The translations under genes were made by a program, and so were the position numbers. Positions 24,714 through 38,700 of a stretch of DNA of 64,000 nt are shown here, piece after piece. This stretch comes from Bradysia coprophila. Lineage: Eukaryota; Arthropoda; Insecta; Diptera; Sciaridae. The first letter of the stretch is position 1. Every line of letters begins with the position of its first letter. The notes below the pieces were generated by a model. The model made no database searches. It saw only the letters and a list, made by a program, of their open reading frames with translations, and was not told where the DNA came from. The stretch spans positions 2,698,130 through 2,762,129 of the forward strand of contig NW_023503329.1 of assembly GCF_014529535.1 (NCBI RefSeq), written 5' to 3'.

Positions 24714-25270
24714 GTTTAATTACTGAGTTGTAATTTTTCTCAGGGAACTAAATAAATGACGCTAGCCACACAAGAAAACTCTTGGTTCATTTGCATTCAG
24801 CCGACATACAGTTGTAAGGGAACTTGCTGATAAATAATATCACATCTTGGCTTATACGATTGTAACAATTAAACGAACGAATTCACTTTGAGTGTGTGAT
24901 AAATTTGGCTTTTTATTTTTCATTAAATTCACAGGGGAACAGGTAAATTTTGTAAAGAGAAAAAAATTATTAATTTTTAAATGAACATAGATATCTTACA
25001 AAAAGCACAAAGTAGTAGCGCGACGAAACGTTACAAATATATTATATAATCTAAATGGTGAACATACACCGACCAAAACTGGTTATTCGTGTCTCCCTCC
25101 CTCTATCTCTTACAAGTGAACCCTTAACATTAAAATTTTCTTTTTCACATATTTTTTACAAAAATAGAATGGTTTGACCATTTTTTGATTAGCATTGAGT
25201 TATAATGTGTATGTGTGTCGTGTGGTGGAGATCTCTCCACGTTTTTCTTCTTCTTTTTTTTTTGGTTTTC
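24714..25270. other. Convergent spacer between EcKinase-like gene and Alg-2
   Basis: The two genes converge here. An AATAAA signal (in AACTAAATAAATGACG near 24750) fits the kinase 3' end. A T-rich tract near 25250 probably marks the Alg-2 3' UTR. Confidence 0.5.
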
Positions 25271-26895
<1,625 letters not shown>

Positions 26896-27485
26896 TTTAT
26901 TTGTCTATTTAGTAGTGATCTAGTTCGATTATTTGAAGATTAAACAAGTTTTTACGTTTTTCAAAAAACGTTTTCGCACAGATATCGAGTGATCAGCGAA
27001 GAACTGTTATTTTATTGAGCAGAAATTCTATGGTGAAATGTTGAATATAATGAGTATATGACTGGATGTGTATATATTTCGTCATATCAGTTTGACGTTG
27101 ACGTGTGTGTTTATAATTTGATGAGTACGTTTAAAAGAACGTGAGCCATCGAACAAGGTTTTCTTTCAAATATTTTTGCACCAAAGACCATCTCTATGGA
27201 GAGTGTAAATCAATAGGCAGTCTAACTCCCAAAAAAAGAACGAAGAATTTTTTTTGAGACGCGTCAACTGCGTATAGCCGAACATTTCAGTTTCTACCCT
27301 CCGGTCTATATCATTACAAAATCTAATTCATAATATTCTCGCTTTAAATACGAACGAAATGAGCTATCACTCGACTATGTAGGTTTAAAATTACCGTAGA
27401 TACATCGTTTTGAAATTGGTCACTTTTCATACTAAATACACCAAATTGACTTTTTCCAAACAATCAAAATCTTTCAAGTTTCTTT
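26896..27485. other. Alg-2 upstream flank
   Basis: Contains the presumed Alg-2 promoter and 5' leader. No other gene seen. Confidence 0.4.
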
Positions 27486-27785
27486 ATATATATAAGTCCA
27501 TATAGCTATATACTAACAATATATAGAACCATATAGCTATATACAGGTACATATAGCTAAATACTAACTATATAGGTACATATAGCTATATACTAACTAT
27601 ATATAGGTCCATATAGCTATATAAAAACTATATATATGTCCATATACGAACTATATATAGGTCCATATAACTATATATAGAATATATAAAACCATATATA
27701 TAACCATATAGCTATATACTTACTACATACAGGTTAATATAGCTATATAGTAACGTATAGCTATATACTAACTAAATATATACAA
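27486..27785. repeat. AT-rich tandem repeat (CATATAGCTATATACTAACTAT type)
   Basis: About ten irregular repeats of a ~25-30 bp unit built from CCATATAGCTATATA and ACTAACTATATAGG. The unit is itself partly palindromic (TATAGCTATA), so the array can form cruciforms. Unit length and order vary. Confidence 0.85.
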
Positions 27786-27802
27786 ATGGCCGTTATATCA
27801 AC

Positions 27803-28065
27803 CCCAAAAGTGAACAAATTTTGACGGCTGCCCAACCTATACCCTGAAAGTGACCAAATTTTGACGGCTGCCCAACCTATAACCTAAAAGTGACCAAATT
27901 TTTCCAGCTGCCCAACATACACCAAAAGTGACCAAATTTTTCCAGCTGCCCAACATACACCGAAAGTGACTAAATTTTTCCACCTGCCCAACATACCCCG
28001 AAAATGACCAAATTATTCCAGCTGCACAACATACCCCGAATGTAGCCAAATTGTTCTAATTTCCC
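27803..28065. repeat. ~38-bp minisatellite (GTGACCAAATTTTTCCAGCT unit)
   Basis: Six to seven copies of a unit reading roughly AAAGTGACCAAATTTTTCCA then GCTGCCCAACATACACC, with older copies having TTTTGACGG in place of TTTTTCCA. The minus-strand open frame across it is a by-product of the repeat. The array directly abuts the AT-rich array to its left. Confidence 0.88.
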
Positions 28066-28276
28066 ACCCATACGGTTTACATAATATTCAAAAACTTTAA
28101 ATTTTGCTGCCAAATTACAACCAACTTCACAAAATGGCTGTTCATTTTTATATGACAGAAATGAAAATTAATTAATTAATTACACAAAATTCTGATTTTT
28201 CCTGGGATAATGATGAATGAAACTTAAGTTCTAATGGCCTGACTAAGGTTCCTGCAAAGTTTCATGGAGATTGGCT

Positions 28277-28438
28277 GAATTTTGACTGAAAATATTTCAA
28301 CAAAAAATTTACCAAAAATATTCTGCGTCAAAAGTGGCAGATTAAAGTTCTCGTAGGTTTGTCCGTGAGCATCTGCCACTTTTCGACGCAGAATTTTTTT
28401 GGTAAATTTTTTGTTGAAAATTTTTCAGTCAAAATTCT
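28277..28438. repeat. Foldback element with ~65-bp arms
   Basis: GAATTTTGACTGAAAATATT and on through TCTGCGTCAAAAGTGGCAG is mirrored by CTGCCACTTTTCGACGCAGA and on to TTTTTCAGTCAAAATTC. The loop is ~25 bp. No coding content. Confidence 0.75.
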
Positions 28439-28648
28439 GTTGGTTAAAATTTTTTCTGAAAATTTTTATTGTCGAATGGTTTTGAAAACTAGGCCAGCTA
28501 ATTTCAATTAAATGGCTGTGAAATTCAATTTTGCGTAACGACGTCACCTCCATCGAAATCACTTGTTTTAGAAGTTATCACACATATAGACTGTAGACTG
28601 CGTCCAACTTTGCTCTGAAAGAGTTTTTGCCAGGATTATTATTATTAT

Positions 28649-28671
28649 TAACCTGTTCTTTCAGAACCTTG
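28649..28671. mobile_element. Solo terminus of MITE family D
   Basis: TTAACCTGTTCTTTCAGAAC followed by CTTG is identical to the right terminus of the elements at 32774-33008 and 61562-61722. No left end is present nearby, so it is a fragment or deletion product. Confidence 0.6.
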
Positions 28672-29067
28672 AGGGAGTTTACAAAAAAAATGAGAAATGA
28701 AAACAAAATTTCTTTTGATTCGACATCAAATAATTGAACCTGAGAAACCGATTTCCCTAAACACAAAATATCAAAAATATGTACCAGGGCGATACCACAT
28801 GTAAATTTTGTTAAGTTGCAACCCTCCATTTTCTGCACCGATTCATTACTACAAAAAAATTTCTTTCATAAATAACAAATTTTTAACAGCTACATTGATC
28901 GTTGCTGTTTGGACTCTGGTCCAAATAAATGGTGTGATTATAGTCATTGCCAATTCTAAGGAAATTCTCAAAAAATTCTTACTTTTTTCTATCACTATCT
29001 GTCACTTTCTGTCAAAAATACGATACAACGAAGTGCCTTCGTTGTTTTTAGCAATGAATGTACATAC

Positions 29068-29210
29068 CAGGTATGGCAGATTCTTCAAAATGTGTCGATT
29101 TATATTGAACGTACTCATTATTTTTGTCAAAAGAATATGAAAATGTGTGCATTAGAATCCGATTTTAAAATCGGTATTTCCTCCGAGGTGACATTAGACC
29201 ATACCTGTGT
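29068..29210. mobile_element. Decayed copy of MITE family E
   Basis: CCAGGTATGG at the left and GACCATACCTG at the right form short inverted termini. The interior (ACGTACTCATTATTTTTGTC, AAAAGAATATGAAAATGTGTG, TTTCCTCCGAGGTGACATTA) matches the reverse complement of the element at 52831-53010. Confidence 0.6.
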
Positions 29211-29300
29211 ATATACATTGGTTTCTAGAACCTTTTTTAACATAAAACATAGAAATTTTGAAGGAGTTTCAGAGGTAGAAAAAGGTATACCCTAAAAAAA

Positions 29301-29470
29301 CCAATGAAAGTTCAAACCAGGTATGGTCTGTCCATACAAACCGGAAGAAATAGCACTTTCATATAAAAAAACTCACCTTTCAATGACGATCACTGAGAGG
29401 TGAAATTGTTTATATGAAATCGCTACTTCCTCCACTCCATACAAATTTTGTCATTAAACCATACCTATAG
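29301..29470. mobile_element. Second MITE family E element, adjacent
   Basis: It starts CCAATGAAAGTTCAAACCAG then GTATGGTC, as in the terminus at 52840, and ends AAACCATACCTATAG. Subterminal GAAATAGCACTTTCATATAA pairs with TTATATGAAATCGCTACTTC. It is separated from the previous copy by ~90 bp. Confidence 0.6.
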
Positions 29471-30210
29471 AGTATAATAACCTATAGAGTATACTTTCAT
29501 CGAAAAAGACGACAGGAAACAGGAAAGGAAACAGGCGCGAAATTGGAAATGCCCATCAAGCTTCACGGTACATTCATACTAAAAACAATCTCAATTCACC
29601 GCAACACCATAACAAGCTCCACAATAGATTAAGGAATTTGTTTATGTATCGTCCGTTGACAAAAAGGTTCAGAACCTTGGTTGACAAGTGGATCGTAACG
29701 ATCGTTACCGGTTTCTGGTGGGTTTTCATTTCTCATTTTTATACGTTGCCACAAAAATAAGTTTGGAGACAGGCGCACACTTTTCTGTTTAACTTTAATA
29801 TGCAGGTCTGGCACAGCTGTAGCAGTGACATCTATCTAAAAAAAATATATTTTTTTTTAAATTCCGAGGGTCAGTTTGACGATCTTGGCACTGAAACCCG
29901 TCGACCCGGTCCAGAAAGATCCGATATAATAAGAAATAAACGTCAGATACGTAGTGTTAAAAGAAAAATTACAAATCCATGGTAAGACGACATGTTAAAT
30001 CATTTCCCCACCCATTTACTTTTTCAACAACGCAATGCGTTTTCTCGCGTGACAGTTCTTGACAGAGATGTGTACACAATAGCAACATAGTTAAAAAAGG
30101 GAAACAACAACACGAAATTTTTATTGTTAATGTTTGTTTGCAAATAGTCAAAAATTCCGGAGCCTTTTTCTACGTTTTTCGTTAAATTATTGAAAATCCC
30201 ATCAACGACC

Positions 30211-33200
30211 ATGTCGAAAAGATGCTGTGCCACGAATTGTTTCAATTCGTTGCTGTCCAACAAAAAAGTCGAATACTTTGGCATTCCCCGACATGCAGAT
30301 TTGTGAGTTTTGATTCTTTCTTTTTCCTCCCGAGATAATGTCAAGAGATTTGAACAAAAATTTCGAAAATAATTTTTAGCGCAAGAGCATGGTGTGTGGC
30401 TGCCTCACGCGAAGATCTTTTAGAAAAGGTAAAAGAAAGTTTTCTGCTTTGGGTAAAGAATTCACCAAGCGAAATGGTATTTTTCAGCCATTGAACAACA
30501 TCATCAAATACCACATCTGTTCGGAACATTTCACCGACGATTGCTTCAAAGATCCACATGAACGAAAATTGCTGAAAAAAACCAGTCGTCCGGTGAACGT
30601 TCCTATTCCGACCATATTCAAAAATAACATCGACCAGTTCCTGTACAAAAACAACAGCAACAACAAATACAGTCCGAACAACAGCATATCCAATGTCGAT
30701 CAAACGTTATCGCAATTATCGTCAATTGATTCGATCGATTGTGTCGGAAACGGTACTGGTGTGGCTGAGCTCACCAGCGTTCAGATTTTGGACGACGATT
30801 CGTTGTACTTAGGCAAGTCACAAGAATACGATATCGATGGCATGGAGGCGTACTGTTTGGCTACGAATGCCGAAGGTCCCATACAAATTTACCGGAACAA
30901 TGATGTTGAATTTATGATGGAAGAGCGACTGGAGGATGATGAACCGGCCGACGATATTTATGATGAGTTCGCTGAAGATGTCAAATACAATTGTGATACG
31001 ATAGTAGTGAAGGAAGTAGATTACGAAAATGTGTGCCGTCTCTGTGCGGATACGGTGCCGAATGGTAGCGATATGGTAGATCTGTTCGCGCCGAATTTAC
31101 GTCAATCGCTGGATCATATCAATAAATCATTACCCAGACAGGTATGTACGCTTTGTGTAATAATCTTCGTCTAGTGATTTAAAGTGGAAGATAGGGAACA
31201 AAGACACTGTTTTTCGTGTAAGGAACTTTTTACCATCCACATCCGACAAGTCTCGACAGTTTCGTAATTTAGGAAATCTAAAATTCATTCAAAAAGGTAG
31301 AGATTACCAGAAGATGTGGCCTTTTTTGTGTTTTGTCTCTCCAGTAGCTTATCGCTCTCGGTTTTACTGAACTGAAAAAGTTTTTTTTCGATCGGAAAGA
31401 AATCGAAGATGAGTTGTAATAGAAGTAATGATTGGAACGATTCAAGCAGATGTGCCTGACACCCGATCCTGAACCGAAACTAAGACTTCAGGTTTGACTC
31501 GAAATTGAAACGAACCTGAGTTGGCTCGACCAGAACGTGAACTTTCAATTTCAGGTTTGACCCAAACTGAACTGAACCCGAAATTTTCCATGAAAAGTTT
31601 TGATTTCTGGTGGAAAAATTTCGGGTCACCCAAACCCGAAACCCTGAAAATGTCAGGTTCAGTTCAGGCCAATCCGAACTCCATTCGCGGGCCTCGAATC
31701 GAGGCTTACATAGAAGCTAAAAATGATTTATTCGTTGGATGTTATTCATCCTTCATCCTTCATGTTAGCAGGGGACAGGGTTCGCTGGAACCGGATTCTC
31801 GATCAGGCCAAGGCCCGCAAGTGGCTGTAGCGCCGGAGAAGTAAGAAGTAAGAAGCAGCGTTATTCATGATGAAGAGAGAATTTAAGTATGGGTCTGCAA
31901 CGCTATGAAAACCGAAAATCGGGAACATCAGATCTAGCTATTCGGACGGGGAAAGTTATTTGAACTTTGAAAACATTTTCTTTGTAAAACGGGAGTATGT
32001 GAATCTAATGCTTGAGAAAATCTAGACAAAGAAACCATGGCAGGTACAATGATGGTTGAATTAGACACTCTTCGCTTTTTACTCTCGACGATCGAGAGTC
32101 ATTGTCTGTTTTGTGAACAGATTGAACGCATTTTCCTTCAACTATTTATTTTGTGGGAGCGACCGCAAGTAGCCAGGAAGAAGGCCAATTTCGTAACGAA
32201 GTGACCAATTCGCAACTTAGTACAAGTATCTGAGTATCCTCATATCCTAATATCACTTTTCACCTTGCACATATACATAAAACATTTAAGCTTTTATCGT
32301 ACAAATGGCTTGATCGTTGCTCTATTTCGGGATAAAAGATAAACGTAAGATATCCTCAAACAGTATACGTAGCGGTATACGATATCTCATATTTTTCCCA
32401 ATTTTTTCATTTTACGCTCCTTGCGACACACATGTATTTCCTATTCTTTCAATATGTCCTGTTTGTATTTGTTTGATTCTCTACGCACTGAATGTGGAGG
32501 ACGTTACTAATACACGATCGCTTATTTTGTCACTATCCATACATGGGATAAGATAAATATAGAGTACTTCAAGGTACTCATCAATAATGTAAATCTAACG
32601 TACGATTTTGCCCTTAAAATTCCACCAGACTTGCAGAATTTTAATATTTTTCAAAATTATTTTTCTGTAAAAAATCATGTCTTCAGATCATCGAAAAATT
32701 GTTAGCTGCCATTCGGGCTATGAATGCCAGCCGGTGCTCCAGCCACATTTCATTCGAACAAGTTAAACTTAGTGAAGGTTCTGAAAGAACAGGTTAAGAC
32801 ACTTACGAAGGCGGGAGAAACACAAATTTTGACAATTCAGACATTAATATTATTTGAAAAGTCAACTTGAAAAAAAAATTTTTTTGTTAAGTTGAAATTA
32901 ATCGTCATATAAAATTTTCCAAACCTAGTTGGCGCTACAGGAAAATTTTGATCACACCGCCTTCGTGATCAACTCGAAATTGTCCTAACCTGTTCTTTCA
33001 GAACCTTGAAACTTAGTGAAAGTCGATTCTAGTCAACAAAATATCCAGAGTACGAAAAGAAAATCTAAATCCATGGTAACAGCAATGCACCTTTAACAAT
33101 AACGCTATGCGTTTTCTTGCGTGACAGATGGATATGTTGTGTAGAATCAAAACAACAAAAATTGTAAACAAGAAATGTTTCCCGAGAGTTCTCATATAAT

Positions 33201-34163
33201 CATTCAAAATCTTCTTACAGTAGAATTGTTACGATTCGATGTGATCTAGGATCCAACAAACAGGCTGAATATGTTATCAGGTCTTAGAATCCTGATTGAT
33301 TGCGATTTTAAGAAAATTTCAACATTTGGACAAACAATTTGGTTGTCTGATTGGATAGAGTTTTGGATTCTACACATTTAGATCCTTTGGAAAATGTGAA
33401 ATGGGTGTTATTCTTTGGGGTTTTCAGTCACTAAACAAAGTCATCGAATACCACATCCATTCGGATCAAATTTCAATGACAATTTCTCTAAAGATCTACA
33501 CTAGGCTCGATTGTAGATACTGACTTTTCAGACACAATTTGTACATGACATGTGAAGCCTATGTTAAGAGATGGTGTCTGAAACCAAGACTCACATACAA
33601 GAAATTGAACTTGAAACCAAAAGACGCAGATGTGAAATAGAAGATTCGTGAAAGTTAAGTGAGCGTAACAAAAGTGTGGGGAAGTCCGGTTCAGGTGACC
33701 GTTTTTCTCTGTAGGTAAATTTTCTAGAAATGTCCTTCAGAGGTGGGATTTGCTTAAACTTATAGATGTGTGGGAAAACCTAACTTTAAGTACATTCTAA
33801 TCATCATCGATGAATGATCATATGATGTGATTGTGACTACTTTTATGTGCCACAGAATGTAGTCTAAGTAAGGCCTACAAACGATTTCCTCAAATTTTGT
33901 CGAACAATTTTACTAAAATGTAGCCCCACGAAAATTCGTAAGAGTTACGTTGGATAGAGCGAAAAAGAAGAAGATATCATTGTGCACGTAACTTATGCGT
34001 AACTTGTATGAATTTTCACCAAAAATGTATTCAATTTCAGATTCACAAAGACGACCAAACCACACTGCCACAACGAATATGTTTGAATTGTTTAAACAAA
34101 CTGGAAACGTTATCACAAACATTAGGATTATTTGCAGCAGCCCAAGAAAGATTTCAACAATAA
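30211..34163 (+). CDS. THAP plus ZAD zinc-domain protein without C2H2 fingers
   Basis: Four exons, 30211-30302, 30380-30428, 30488-31141 and 34041-34163, give 305 residues. Residues 1-90 form a C2CH THAP domain: MSKRCCATNCFNS, FARAWCVAASREDLLEK, HICSEHFTDDCF, and the closing PVNVPIPTIF. A linker rich in Asn, Ser and acidic residues follows. Near residue 235 a ZAD begins, VCRLCADTVPNGSDMVDLF, and exon 4 completes it with LPQRICLNCLNKLETL; the two C-x2-C pairs are the ZAD zinc ligands. THAP domains bind DNA and ZADs dimerise insect zinc-finger factors. A stop follows directly after the ZAD and overlaps an AATAAA signal, so no C2H2 fingers are encoded in this form. The last intron is 2.9 kb and holds a MITE and a decayed partial copy of the same gene. 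A longer isoform with fingers outside this model is possible. Confidence 0.85.
31442..31860. repeat. Low-complexity CCGAAACCTGA-type sequence with possible transposon tail
   Basis: Degenerate repeats of CAGGTTTGACCC, CTGAACCCGAAA and similar words occupy 31460-31680, with a small inverted repeat (GAACCCGAAATTTTCCA against TGGAAAAATTTCGGGTC). GC-rich sequence at 31770-31860 with a trailing GAAGTAAGAAGTAAGAAG looks foreign to the intron and may be the 3' tail of a retrotransposon, but I cannot name it. Confidence 0.35.
32774..33008. mobile_element. MITE family D, 235-bp copy
   Basis: The termini GAAGGTTCTGAAAGAACAGG and CCTGTTCTTTCAGAACCTTG are inverted repeats. AAACTTAGT directly precedes and follows the element, a 9-bp target duplication. 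Subterminal TTACGAAGGCGG pairs with CCGCCTTCGTGATC. The size class and 8-9 bp duplication fit hAT- or MULE-derived non-autonomous elements. Confidence 0.8.
33050..33520 (+). pseudogene. Decayed partial duplicate of the THAP-ZAD gene 5' part
   Basis: Three blocks line up in order with the gene at 30211. AATCCATGGTAA and AACGCTATGCGTTTTCTTGC then GTGACAG match the promoter side at 29970-30055. GATCCTTTGGAAAATGTGAA matches the exon 2 end. GTTTTCAGTCACTAAACAAA then GTCATCGAATACCACATC matches the acceptor and start of exon 3. The copy then carries TCGGATCAAATTTCAATGAC for the TCGGAACATTTCACCGAC of the gene. The middle has diverged and the open frame is lost. It lies inside intron 3 of the parent, same strand, 40 bp after a MITE. 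Confidence 0.72.
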
Positions 34164-35720
34164 AATCCAACATTTTGACCCCGTAGCAATTGGTTCATTC
34201 CCGATTCGATAAATGTATCCACTACACACCGTCTGCCACAAATACTCACAACAATGAAGGATCGAAACATTTAGCACATCACAAAATCGTCGCATTTTAT
34301 TGATAGAATCGATGAGGGAGCCGAATTAAAAAGGAAAAAACGAAAATGCAAAAGTCAACCGGATACATGTTAGCTATGAGAATTCTTATGTTATTTCAAT
34401 TTCTGTACAGTGCGATCTCACTAGGACTCGGATACGAGCACTGCCGGCTTAACGGGAACGAATATTTAAGATTCACAAGGAAATTGATTATTTTACTGGC
34501 AGCTCGTAGCCGCAAGTGATTAACGCAATGCTGTCGACATGTAAAGAGCAACTCTATAAATAGCGTAACGACAATGAATGTGACAAAATTAAATGAAATT
34601 GAATTCACCTAATAATTTCCGTTTTGGGTTTGATTTTGAATCTTTTTTATTTTCAAATATTTTTCCAATAAAGTTATTTAAAAAAAAAACTTCGCTGAAC
34701 ATCTTTCCATCTGATCCATCCATGTCCTATATTAAAGTTATCGATAGACGGAGAGCGAAAACAAGTTAAATTTAACTGATCTGTGCTATAAAGATTCAAA
34801 ACATTCAGGAATGAATGAATTAGTCCAGTTTAAATTTGAATGTAGTTCCCTCTCATTATGGCGAATGACCCACAGATTAGTTAAAATTAAGTCGTCAGAA
34901 ATCGTTCTCTAAGATCGATATGTTAGAGATTTATATAGATATCCGAGTGTGGATTTTGTGACCTCTAGAAGTGAGTGACATGTATGGGTTGATTGGAGAG
35001 CTACAATCAAGTAAATTTGTCAAATTATGTTTGGTACCAAGAACTGTTACTGAAGACGATATTCCGTTAACAGTACCTAGGACTATTATTTCGTTACTCA
35101 TTTCAGTGATTTACTTGCGGATAATAACGTACTCATTACACAATATCTTAAATTAGCAGACGATTTCTGGAGATGAGTTCTGTAACCTTACAACCTCTTT
35201 AAAAACAAAATCAAAATCAAAAGATTCAACCTGACTACAACATTGACGCGGAGGGATTCGAAATTTTCCATAAGTTAAATGATTCTCTCAAAACCAACGA
35301 TGTTTTCGTAACTATGCGACTATAAAAACAATACGAACCGATTGAAACGATTTACGAAAGTGGTCGGTCAATCAATTAGTTTCTAAACTGTATACATAAA
35401 GGGAATCGACTGTTGCAATTAGCAACTGAAACATCTCTTATATCTTCTCGACATTATCGAGTATAGTGTTTGCATGCCTAATCAAAGAAACATTATTTAT
35501 TGTGCGCTGAACGGTTTAGTTTCAGTTCGAGCGTCGTTATAACGAGTCGACTCTTCAATTCGACATTTCGGTTTTTATCTAAATGTGTTGGCAAAAATCG
35601 TTTAATTTCTAAAACAATTAAAAGTAAGGAAACATAGTCGTAATTTCACTTGAGCTGCGCATTAAGCTTAATTACGGCAATTAGAAATTGAGGGTTAAAT
35701 ATAAAGAAAAAATATTTACA
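34164..35720. other. Spacer and SLC23 promoter region
   Basis: No coding motifs. GTCGACTCTTCAATTCGACA and the AT-rich leader before 35721 probably belong to the SLC23 5' UTR. Confidence 0.4.
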
Positions 35721-38700
35721 ATGGAACTGGTAGAGGTTGTTGAAAATAATAATCCGGTAAGTAAATTTGAATGAACCTGTTAAATGTCTAAGACACATAT
35801 ACGTATATTTTTGCACCTTTTGTTAAGTTTGTATGCACACATAATTACTATACTTTGTATGTTGTTTATTTTGTCGCGTCTGTAATGTCACCTCTAGCAA
35901 GACACTTCACTTTTTTGAACATTTCCGCACGGACACAGAGTTACTCTATAATAAAAACGTCGCTTAGAGAAAGAAGAAAGAATCAGAATCGCTGCTATGA
36001 AAGTTAGTTGAAAGTTAGTTTAAGTCCCCTTTACACTTTAAACTTCTCCTCAGAGCTGACAATCACAGTCACTCAATCATTCTGAACCATTCTGAGTTAA
36101 TTGGCATCTTCGTCCTTTGTGCATAGACCGAATAAGAAATATTTTTTTTAATGTGATCGACATTTTGTGACCTTGATTTACCTAGAGAACTAAAATACCA
36201 ACGCACTTCAAGCATGAGTGGTACTATAAACAGAGTACTGAAACTGGACAGTGTATCAAACAAATTCTGGAAAAAAATTCCATCTGTCACTCAAAGCACT
36301 TTTGCTAGAAGTGCGTTGGAAATACACATCGAATGACCATCGTCACCTAGCAAATTCAGACTACGAATTCAATTGCCAGAGGTGCTGTTACTTATGATAA
36401 TGTTATGAAATTTACAATATTTCGATAGGGCATGCTAGTATTCACGAATAGATGCAATTTGCCTTAATACCTCGCTAAATACCAAGCTGTGAATCTGAGT
36501 GCAGAGGAAAGTGAGTCTCTGCCCAGGCTGCCGTCTTCACAAAACGAATTTACAAACTCTTTGATAAGCCCATTTTTCTTGTATACAATAGATTCCATGC
36601 ATGATATCCACATCAAACTTATTTATAAGTATATAAATTTATGGTTAACTATTTAAATTGATAATAATGTTCTTATCAATCAATGATTTATGTTCTGTAA
36701 AGAAAAGATTCAAAAATGAAGACAAGTTAAAAATGTAATGAATGGGCTGCATGACAACATTCAATGTACCGGGCTAATTGAAAATAGAACGGTCAAAGTT
36801 AACAGACTTTTCTAAAAAAAAAACGGTCGATGCCCGAGCGAAAAAAAATGCACAATAAGGATAGGTACGTGCACTTCCACCATAAGAAATACATTGTAGT
36901 CGAATAGGTACGTATTTTGTACAGGGCTTACTTTAGAGAATTTTAATTCCGAAAATTCTGAAAAACTTCAGAACTTTTTTGGAACTTTTTCAGAATTTTC
37001 GGAATTAAAATTCTCAAAAATAAGCCCTGATTTTGTATGGGAAATAGGGTATGCTATGCATATATACTTACTAGGCTAATAATTTTGGTTATTTCGGCAA
37101 TAATTTGATCTTCATCGTAAAATAAAATTGCTGTACGAGCGTGGTCATGTGAAATAAAATGGAATGAATGAAGTTCCTAAGGCACAAAACTATCCTTGCG
37201 ACCACTAGTCCTCAAAATAGTTATTTATAGACAAGCGAAAGTGACTAAAATAAGCAGTCCACAACAAACGCGTATACAACTCACTCTGTGGTAAATGTTT
37301 TCACAGATGAGTACGATACAATTAACCTCGGACTGATAAGGATAGATGTATGATAAAAGTATTGAAGTAGTAGATTTTGCATCACACTACTATATACATG
37401 ACATAAGTGAAGTAACGGTTTTAATGATTATGTTTTGATACGGTGACCCTTTCTAATTGATTAATAACACATTTTTCGAAAAGAAGTCTGATGAAAAGAT
37501 ATCATCAAAAATGAATTGCGAGACATGCAAATGTAGAAGAATGTTAAAGATATTTAATGTTAAAAGAATCAGTTGCATTTGGGACAAGTCAGGGAAGAAA
37601 GCTCGACATCAGTCGTTCGTATGTAAGGTCTTTTCGTTAGTCTTAACAAATTTTCGATCTTTTCTATTGAAGCTTGAAAGGAATGTAAAGCGTAAGCGAC
37701 AATATTCTGTATTTTCCATTGTTTAATGTATGCTATAAATCGGATTACCATGAAAAAATCAGCATAATTGTGATATCAGCAACTCAAAATTGCAAATTTG
37801 TTTTCAGACACAGCAATTTTGAGTACCATACTTCATACTTCAATGATCTTCGTAGCCTGATATTGCTTGGCTAGAAAATATTTTGTTGTTAAAACATTTT
37901 CTAATCATGCAATAAAAACTGTTACACTCGCCAAATCATGAAAACACGCGTCAAAAGTTATCGGAAACCACACTTTTTTAGTTCTCTCTCAGCAGACCTT
38001 GCAAACAGGTCTAGGGATCCAGGCGATGTTTTCCTTAATGGTGGATTTTGTTTATTTTATTCATCAAAGAAAGAAATTTGATACGAAGGCGGAGCTTACT
38101 CTCCATATCAACGGGTAGTGTGATGCACATCAAACGATCAACTCGTTCGGCTTTATATCGCGTACATACATTCAAGTTCAACCTTGAACGGTTTGTATTA
38201 TATGTGGTTTTGTTGTTTGTGTATTGCATGGTGTGACGAGTGTAAAATTGTGTGCATCACAGGATTGAAACCACGCAATCACAGTATATGTGTGAATTCG
38301 TATACCACGAGAATAATTTTTGCATTTGTATGTTTCGTCGAGACGAAGTCAGTATTCTCTCTATCGGTATACGAATTCACACGTCTACTGTAATTTCGTG
38401 GTTTCAATCCGAGTGATGCAAATAACTATTTCATCCCTATCACCCAGTTATCGTCGTTAGTTGAATAACAAATTCTGTGACTTCTAGGAAACTACTTCGG
38501 TATGCAGCAAGCGCGAAAACGACGCAACTTATGGAATAGATGATAATCCGCCATGGTATCTGTGCATTTTGATGGCATTGCAGGTAAATCTGAGTGTTTT
38601 CACAAATAATGTCGCAAAATAAATTAAAATTTCTTTTGTCAATCGTATTCGAAGCATTATCTAACCATGATTGGAGCTATAGTATCCATTCCGTTTATAT

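Noticed and set aside
27837-28049. Minus-strand open frame with a repetitive protein
   Set aside because: It is the translation of the ~38-bp minisatellite and has no independent support.
30389-31174. Long frame starting MVCGCLTRRSF across exon 2, intron 2 and exon 3 of the THAP-ZAD gene
   Set aside because: It reads exon 2 in the wrong frame through a 59-bp intron; the spliced model restores a THAP domain.
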